In this document: positions 63,580 to 64,000 of the stretch, one piece after another
How positions within the stretch are numbered: the first letter of the stretch is position 1
How the letters are laid out: each line of letters starts with the position of its first letter
NCBI RefSeq assembly: GCF_015709525.1
Contig: NZ_JADNRA010000026.1
Span: 62,001 to 126,000, forward strand
Reading direction: 5' to 3'
DNA: 64,000 nucleotides
Origin: Methylocystis sp. L43
Lineage (GTDB): Bacteria > Pseudomonadota > Alphaproteobacteria > Rhizobiales > Beijerinckiaceae
Position numbers and translations under genes: made by a program
Notes under the pieces: model-generated
Databases searched by the model: none
What the model was told of the DNA's origin: nothing
What the model saw: the letters and a program-made list of their open reading frames with translations, nothing else

Positions 63580-64000
63580 TCACCCCCCGCCCAGCGCCAT
63601 ATCGTCGCGATGAATGATCTCGTCCGGGCCCTTGAAACCCAGCAGCGACTCAATGTCCTTCGTCGAGCGCCCGACGATTTTCGCTGCGTCGGAGGCGTCA
63701 TAGGTCACGAGGCCGCGGCCGATCTCGCCGCCCTTGGCGTTGCGGATCAATATGCAGTCGCCGCGCGCGAAGCCGCCTTCGATCCGCGTCACGCCTGCCG
63801 GCAGCAGGCTTCTGCCTGAGCGCAGCGCCTTCGCCGCGCCGTCGTCGATATGCACCGCGCCCTTCGGCTCGAGAGAGCCGGCGATCCATTTCTTGCGCGC
63901 CGTCACCGGATTGGACGGCGTCAGAAACCAGGTGCAGCGTCCGCCCGCGGCGATGCGCGCGATCGGCGCCTCTTCGCGGCCGTCGGCGATCACCATATGC
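63580..64000 (-). CDS. proB: glutamate 5-kinase, C-terminal part (runs off the right edge)
   Basis: The last 139 or so codons of ProB, the first enzyme of proline synthesis. The segment [15 protein letters not shown] closes the kinase domain, and the rest is the C-terminal PUA domain ([20 protein letters not shown], ... [20 protein letters not shown], ... [13 protein letters not shown]). The frame continues beyond the window end, so start and kinase active site are not visible. The usual partner genes (obg upstream, proA downstream) are not in view. Confidence 0.93.
   Translation of the reverse strand, partial: HMVIADGREEAPIARIAAGGRCTWFLTPSNPVTARKKWIAGSLEPKGAVHIDDGAAKALRSGRSLLPAGVTRIEGGFARGDCILIRNAKGGEIGRGLVTYDASDAAKIVGRSTKDIESLLGFKGPDEIIHRDDMALGGG

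Noticed and set aside
1-64000. CRISPR array, prophage, insertion sequence or rRNA operon
   Set aside because: No regularly spaced repeats, transposase, integrase, phage structural gene or rRNA sequence was recognised.

Overview
The window looks like chromosomal DNA of a high-GC alphaproteobacterium of the Rhizobiales, most likely a type II methanotroph of the Methylocystis/Methylosinus group. The pointers are a 13-cysteine Tat-exported copper storage protein of the Csp1 type (43.2-43.6 kb), a reductase with the architecture of the soluble methane monooxygenase reductase MmoC (59.9-60.9 kb), an Irr-type iron box, the rib-nusB-thiL layout typical of alphaproteobacteria, and families of intergenic palindromes common in Rhizobiales. 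The genus is inferred; the family assignments rest on recalled motifs and architecture, not on searches.

Layout. 0-5.5 kb: 5' part of recG, a VanX-type dipeptidase, an SH3-like protein, pyrE, a glutathione transferase, small membrane proteins and a membrane-anchored lytic transglycosylase. 5.8-8.1 kb: two poorly recognised proteins and tRNA-Leu(CAA). 8.2-16.1 kb: a DedA-family protein, dsbB, a BrnT/BrnA toxin-antitoxin pair, rlmN, a TetR/MFS divergent pair, a nuclease-like protein and a DUF72 protein. 16.2-25.5 kb: a sorbosone-dehydrogenase-like lipoprotein, a YfgM-like TPR protein with der, an O-methyltransferase, an iron-linked operon (rubrerythrin, GlpC-like Fe-S protein, DUF3501) and prfC. 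25.5-27.6 kb: a decayed DJ-1/PfpI gene, a tiny membrane protein and a TetR regulator. 28-34 kb: glyA, nrdR, ribD, ribE, ribH, nusB and thiL, all on the plus strand. 34.1-38.8 kb: a proton-pumping pyrophosphatase, a broken ribbon-helix-helix gene and nadE. 38.9-46.7 kb: DUF1328, an aminotransferase, a GCS2-like ligase with an M14-type hydrolase, the csp1/CusF-like copper pair, a frameshifted DUF938 gene, a second nuclease-like protein and a Crp/Fnr regulator. 47.4-52.3 kb: outer-membrane TPR/barrel protein, FecR-domain protein with a His/Gly repeat tail, and a CHASE2 cyclase. 53.2-58.2 kb: an envelope cluster with an L,D-transpeptidase, a secreted protein, DUF2076 and a possible cysteine hydrolase. 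58.5-63.1 kb: DUF2254, then MmoC-like reductase, hcp and nsrR. The 3' part of proB ends the window.

How parts may work together. The end of the window is a nitrosative-stress module: an NsrR-like sensor next to a class II Hcp and a reductase that is not the usual Hcr. The same 12-bp core lies upstream of both hcp and nsrR. The rubrerythrin operon carries an Irr-like iron box. Csp1 plus the CusF-like protein form a compact copper handling unit. The outer-membrane/FecR/CHASE2-cyclase cluster looks like an envelope sensing module whose second messenger might act through the Crp-family protein encoded 4 kb upstream; that link is speculative. At least three genes are broken (PfpI deletion, DUF938 frameshift, RHH frameshift). 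No CRISPR array, prophage, insertion sequence or rRNA operon was seen.
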